In this document: piece by piece, positions 19,001 through 23,167 of the stretch | Position numbering within the stretch: position 1 is the stretch's first letter | How the letters are laid out: each line of letters begins with the position of its first letter | Source of the DNA: Mesotaenium endlicherianum | Taxonomy: Eukaryota; Streptophyta; Zygnematophyceae; Zygnematales; Mesotaeniaceae | Reading direction: 5' to 3' | Assembly (NCBI GenBank): GCA_009602735.1 | Contig: WELA01009042.1 | Span: 38,058 to 61,224, forward strand | Length of the DNA: 23,167 nucleotides | Notes under the pieces: model-generated | The model's database searches: none | Seen by the model: only the letters and a program-made list of their open reading frames with translations | What the model was told of the DNA's origin: nothing | Position numbers and translations under genes: made by a program

Positions 19001-22000
19001 TCATGTCGTGACTGCCTTGTCGCGTGTGTCCAGGGACCAGCCGTAGAGCAACGCCACGACACTAAGGAGTTGCTCGTGGCGCTGCCGCCTGACAGGTGTC
19101 CACTCCTGATGCCCCTCCACGGACACTGCAGCCACCTGCAGGGCCAAGAGGAAAGGACAGGAAAGAGAAAGAAAGCACAAACATGACAGGGATTGGCTCA
19201 GCCATCATTGGCATCTGATGTGCATTTGAGATCAACTCATCACGCACTTCCATTCTCGACATTCACGCAGAAAGAGAACAAGAGGTTGAGAGCCCTCTAA
19301 GGATGCACTACCGGTCTGAAGCGGAAACATCAGCAGGCGGGAGAGCATGAAGAGGAGGACCTATGCGCGCGCTCGAGAAACTCTACAGAGGGCAAACGAT
19401 TGCGACTATATTTCCTAAATCCTCGTCCAGAAGCCACATCCTAGCGTCCAGAAGCAATGCTAGCACGCCAAGTGGCAGGGGACAACTGCCACGTCGCTGT
19501 CCCCACTGACACCGGCCTGAGACAGCGGCAGGCTTGCCCCCCGCTCATTCGCCCTTCATGCCGCGGCTCGTAACTTTCCCAGCACTTTCCTGGTGCTTCT
19601 CGGGCACTTGCTCAGCACATTCCCTACCCCTACCAGCTCTCCTGGCCACTTTCCTCCCCACCCGGCGCTTTCGCGCACCTCTCCTGGCACTGTCCTGGCA
19701 CTTTCAGCTTCCTCGGCACTTTCCTGGCACATTTTTCGGCACTTTCCTGGCGCTTTCAGCTTCCCTGACGTTGCCCATGCACGTCCCTCAGCCCCTGGCA
19801 CTTTCCTGGCACCTTTTGGACACCTTCAGCAAATGAGGGGGACACGGCTCCAGCGGCGTCACAAAATAAGAAGCACAAGCACACACGCACATACGTACAT
19901 ACGCGCGCACACACATGCAGGAACGAAGAGGAGACAAGTGTTTTGAGTGTCAAAGTCAGCGAGGGGAGCCACCTTGCAGGCGTCGATGGCGAATCTGACG
20001 GCATCCTGCAGGGGCAAGAGCAGCGCCTGCAGATACTCCGCCTGACAGAGCCACAGCAGCGCTGCCTCTGCTCCAATCAGGGAGCGCCACCTGGCAGCAG
20101 CGGGATGCTTTGCGCCGCCTGAGCACATCAGAGAGCGTGGAAAGACGAATGCACTGAGAGTCAGATTGCTTGGAGCAGCAGGCCCAACGCTTCGGAGGGG
20201 TTCTCTATAGATTTGCAGAGCTATGAGAGCCATGAATGCACCGCCAGAATCTGTTCAGTTAGCGTCACTTCGTTTTGAGTCCGTCAATGGTACTATCCAA
20301 GTGACACACATCCTGACAATGCAACATGTGTCCCACACATTAGACATGTCTATTGAGTGCACAGAACGTGTACGGAGTGAAATGCAACCAAGATAAATTT
20401 GGCTGAAGGTCCTCATCACAGGCAAGAGAAGAGCTGCATGCGCCCAATGTCATCTCTCCAGACGTGGTGGGCCAAATGTTTCACCCGGGCCAACGGCAGC
20501 TTGTAATAAGGGGATGACACGTGGCAGCAGATGAGGAGCCAGGCGAAGCAGAGCCAGGGACGGCCGCAGCCGCCGGTTGAGGATTGCCGTCATCCTGCTG
20601 CCACTTGGCAACCCCACATCAGCCTCCGCGTCCTCCTGAGACACCCATCAGCACCATGCATAGTATGGGCTCATGCTCAAGGTGCCACGCCAGCAGTGCC
20701 ACGTCAGCCGCACCATGTCAGCATGCTGGGCAGCAGCAGAGACACTTTGTAGCTGATCGAGACCACAACTTCGGAAGGCTCTTCGTTCAGAAGGCGCTCC
20801 TTTGGTGTTTGTGGAAAAGTTGAAAGACCTCCTCCTTTGACTCCCATAAAGTTGCTGACAGCCCTTTCACATTAAACAAGCCCTCAGCCCTGCAGTTCCA
20901 ATACCCTACGCCTGCAATTGTAACAAGGAGAGAGGCGATGGGTGTGGAGATGCACAGGCCAGACAAGCTATCTCTCCTACTTGCCTGGGAGCGCGAGCCA
21001 GGGCTAGAGCTGCAGATTGCTGCTGCTGCTGCTGTGCTCTCTCCCTAGCGCGCTCAAGCGTCAAGCACACACAAGCACACGGACACACACACAGAGAGAA
21101 GGGTTGCAGCAGGGGGGGAGGAGAGAGAGGAGAGGCGCCTGTGCAACTGCTCCGTCTTCCCCCCTTCCCCTTCATGCAGTAGCCTAAGGCCCTCCCTCAG
21201 CTCCTGGATCCAGCCAGGACTGACGAGCGCATGGAAAGGAGAAGAGAGGAAGGGAGGGGGGGGGGAAGACAGGAGCCGCTGACCTGGCCGAGGGCAAGGA
21301 GGGTGTTTGCCACCGCAGGCGCAAGAGCATCCGCCAGGTGGCGCGGCAGGGCGGGCCGCCGCGAGTGCGGGGAGGCCCTGCGGCAGCAGCACTCCACGAC
21401 GGCGCGGATGATCCCCCTCACAACGGGCGCTGGCGGGGACGACGCCTGCAGGCAGCCCACACACGCACCCTCCCCCGCGTTCAGTCAGAGGTGGAGAGAT
21501 GGGCCCTGACAGCTGGCCTCGAAAGTGAGCAGCGCCCACCAGGACAGGGAAGGGCAGCACAGGGCAGGGAGGGGAGGCAGGGGAGGGGGGCAGGGAGGGC
21601 AGGACAGGAGAAATGCGGCCCGGAAGAGGGAGGAGCGAGGAGGGACGCGGGAAGAGGATGGCGTATCGGAATGGGAAAGACCAGGCAGAGATGCAAAGAC
21701 AGAGAGGAGGAAGAGCTGCTCCTGCCGCTCATATCGTGGCAGGGGCGGCGGCGGCGGCAGCGGCAGCCAGAGCCAGAAGCTGAGCTGCATGCTTCAGGGG
21801 CACTACCAGAGATGGACGGAGGCCTGAGGGAAGCCTGCCCCTCTACAGGGCGAGGAGGCGCGTACGAAACAGGAAAGCTTCCCCCGGACCAGCAAGCAGT
21901 AGGGGGGGGCAGGGCTGGGGAGCACACAGCGAGAAGATCCCGGACGCGAGCGCGGGCACGGCCAGCGGGTGTGGTTGTGGGCGAGAGATGGGTACCTCTC

Positions 22001-23145
22001 AAGCAGAGCCACAGAGACTGGCAGGCTTGTGAGCACCGGAAGCGCAAGCCTAGGACAAACAGATAGCTGAGTCCCTAATGGACCTTGGCGAAGCCTTCGA
22101 TGGAGCTGCATTTGGGCCAGCATCCCGAGAGAATGACCAAAATCCCTCTCAGGCGACCACAGCCAACGCTCGCGGGTTCGGCGAGAGACGCATTCCGCGG
22201 CTGTCGGTGGACAGAGAAGAGTCTGGGGGCAAGATCAGGGGCCCGGAAGGGGGGAGAGTGGGGTGCCCGGGGAACGGACCAGTTCCAGACAGATGGCAGG
22301 CGCGAGGAGCTCCAGCAGCACGCAGCCGTCGCCCGTGCCGCCGATGGAGTAGCAGGCGGCCATGGACAGGACCTCGTACCGCCGCACCTCTGCTTCGCTC
22401 ATCTGCTGCTGCTGCTGCTGCTGCTCCTCCGCCTCTGCCTCCCCCTTCGTCTCCACCTCCGCGCCCTTTTTCACAGGAGGAACGCCGTCATGCTCGGGTC
22501 CCCCAGGGTCTGCCATCTGTCCCTCAGTATGTTCCACAGCTGGCGCCCCTTTCTCAGTTGTCGTCTCCTTGTGAGCTGGTCCGCTGGCCGCTGGCAGGCT
22601 GCCGCCTGGCGGGCTGCCAGCCTCTATATTCCGAGCATCTACGTCCATATCGTCGCTCCCTTCCTCTCCACACTCAGGTCTACCTGGCCCAGATGGATCC
22701 ACGGCAGATACGGCCTGCTCGGCGGGTGCCTGGCCGCCACCTGTACCCCTGGGGCCCTCCTGCTCCCCAACCCTGTCATTTCCTTGGCCAGCAGGAGCCA
22801 CCCCGCCGCTGATAGAGACCTCTGCTGCTTCTGCAGGCGAGTGGCAAGGGCCAGCTGTCAAAGAGGGGCCAGCCGCTGCAGCTCCTGTTGCTGGAACCCC
22901 AGCTTCGCCTCCGGCGTCAGCTCCTCCAAAGCTGTCACTTATCGGGGAAGACGGGGCGGCTCGCGCCAGCTGTGAGGATCGCTCCCACGACGAGCATTGG
23001 CTGGGGGTGCAGGGCTCGCAGACCTTGGGAGACAGGGCAGCTGTCGCGGCCTGGTTGACGGTGCACACGCATGGCCTGGGGGTGGAGGAGCCCCCCGCCA
23101 AATCGCCAGATGGCCATGCGTGAGCAGCCGATGTCACCGCCGACG
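19001..23145 (-). CDS. Unidentified helix-rich protein, C-terminal part
   Basis: Proposed exons in 5'-3' order: 23145-22280 (TAG acceptor behind a C/T run; weak GTCCGT donor); 21445-21284; an uncertain piece from 21203 leftward (ELREGLRLLHEGEGGK); a piece ending at 20981 (ERARERAQQQQQQ...APRQ, donor GTAGGA); 20635-20485; 20090-19973; and 19135-19001, ending in TGA. Phases agree for most joins. A gap remains between 20485 (phase 1) and 20090 (phase 2), where a small exon is probably missing. The first exon is low-complexity and Pro/Gly/Glu-rich with a poly-Gln run, then a helical MSEAEVRRYEVLSMAACYS segment. Later exons give Leu/Ala-rich amphipathic helices such as VVRGIIRAVVECC, LALLRLAPHLLPRVIPLLQ and GAEAALLWLCQAEYLQALLLP. 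The pattern fits a HEAT- or ARM-like solenoid, but I cannot name the family. The gene continues right of the window. Confidence 0.5.
19136..19972 (-). other. Intron of the unidentified helix-rich gene
   Basis: An 837-bp intron between the two most convincing terminal exons (donor GTGGCT after DACK, acceptor CCCTGCAG before VAAVSVEG). It holds the CTTTCCTGGCA minisatellite and a short CACACGCA/ACATACG run at 19873-19915. Confidence 0.65.
19581..19818. repeat. Degenerate CTTTCCTGGCA minisatellite
   Basis: At least ten scattered units related to GCACTTTCCTGGC, separated by TTCAGCTTCC or C-rich spacers. The clearest are at about 19585, 19713, 19738 and 19797. It lies wholly within an intron of the minus-strand gene. 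Confidence 0.8.
20682..20723. repeat. Three 14-bp tandem units (GTGCCACGTCAGCA-like)
   Basis: Units gtgccacgccagca, gtgccacgtcagcc and gcaccatgtcagca follow one another exactly. The reverse complement resembles TGCTGACGTGGCAG at 9943-9956 in the AlkB-like gene. It is intronic or just upstream of the exon that starts at 20635. Confidence 0.75.
22403..22423 (-). repeat. (CTG)7 repeat encoding poly-Gln
   Basis: Seven CTG units on the plus strand read as seven glutamines in the minus-strand ORF, just before the MSEAEVRRYEVLS helix. A shorter CTG run at about 21022-21036 also encodes Gln in the candidate exon ending at 20981. Confidence 0.85.
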
Positions 23146-23167
23146 CTAGGAGGGGGAGGGGGAGGGG

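Noticed and set aside
22078..22975. Long plus-strand frames opposite the helix-rich gene
   Set aside because: Low-complexity Arg/Pro/Ser composition and no motif. The minus strand has phase-consistent exons, so these are shadows of GC-rich sequence.
1..23167. tRNA, rRNA, CRISPR array, insertion sequence or retroelement
   Set aside because: No tRNA-like B box with a paired acceptor stem, no spaced identical repeats, and no transposase, integrase or reverse transcriptase motifs were found by eye.

Overview
The window looks like nuclear DNA from a green-lineage eukaryote, probably a streptophyte alga or an early-diverging plant. Genes are split by many GT-AG introns. Coding exons are GC-rich, and long introns are packed with simple repeats. 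The four genes supported here include an EID1-like F-box protein, a family I know from land plants and their algal relatives, and a GALT/GONST5-type nucleotide-sugar transporter of plant type. There is no sign of operons, Shine-Dalgarno sites, phage or CRISPR. Genus is not determinable from this sequence alone.

Layout. (1) Positions 1-7482, minus strand: a drug/metabolite-superfamily nucleotide-sugar transporter. Six coding exons are visible and the last exon or exons lie beyond the left edge. One exon plus flanking intron appears twice, as an exact ~1.12 kb direct repeat (2244-3365 and 3367-4488) joined by a single N, most likely an assembly error. (2) 7483-9034: AT-richer intergenic stretch from which the transporter and the next gene diverge. 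(3) 9035-13758, plus strand: an AlkB-type Fe(II)/2-oxoglutarate dioxygenase in at least five exons. One exon is only 32 nt, and the terminal ORF probably hides an in-frame ~1.05 kb intron between the HxD motif and the last iron-binding histidine. (4) 13759-15340: AT-rich convergent intergenic region. (5) 15341-16827, minus strand: a complete two-exon EID1-like F-box gene (331 aa). (6) 16828-19000: AT-rich intergenic, no gene seen. (7) 19001-23145, minus strand: C-terminal part of an unidentified helix-rich protein, in at least five or six exons, open at the right edge.

The genes do not form an obvious pathway. By family they would act in Golgi nucleotide-sugar import, nucleic-acid or protein dealkylation/hydroxylation, ubiquitin ligase substrate selection, and an unknown scaffold-like role.

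The non-coding DNA is the most distinctive part. It has TG/CG alternating repeats abutting 3' splice sites, long purine-only tracts, G-rich minisatellites, a degenerate CTTTCCTGGCA minisatellite and a small dispersed 14-bp motif. No database searches or structure predictions were run. Exon boundaries come from reading splice signals, codon phase and remembered family motifs.
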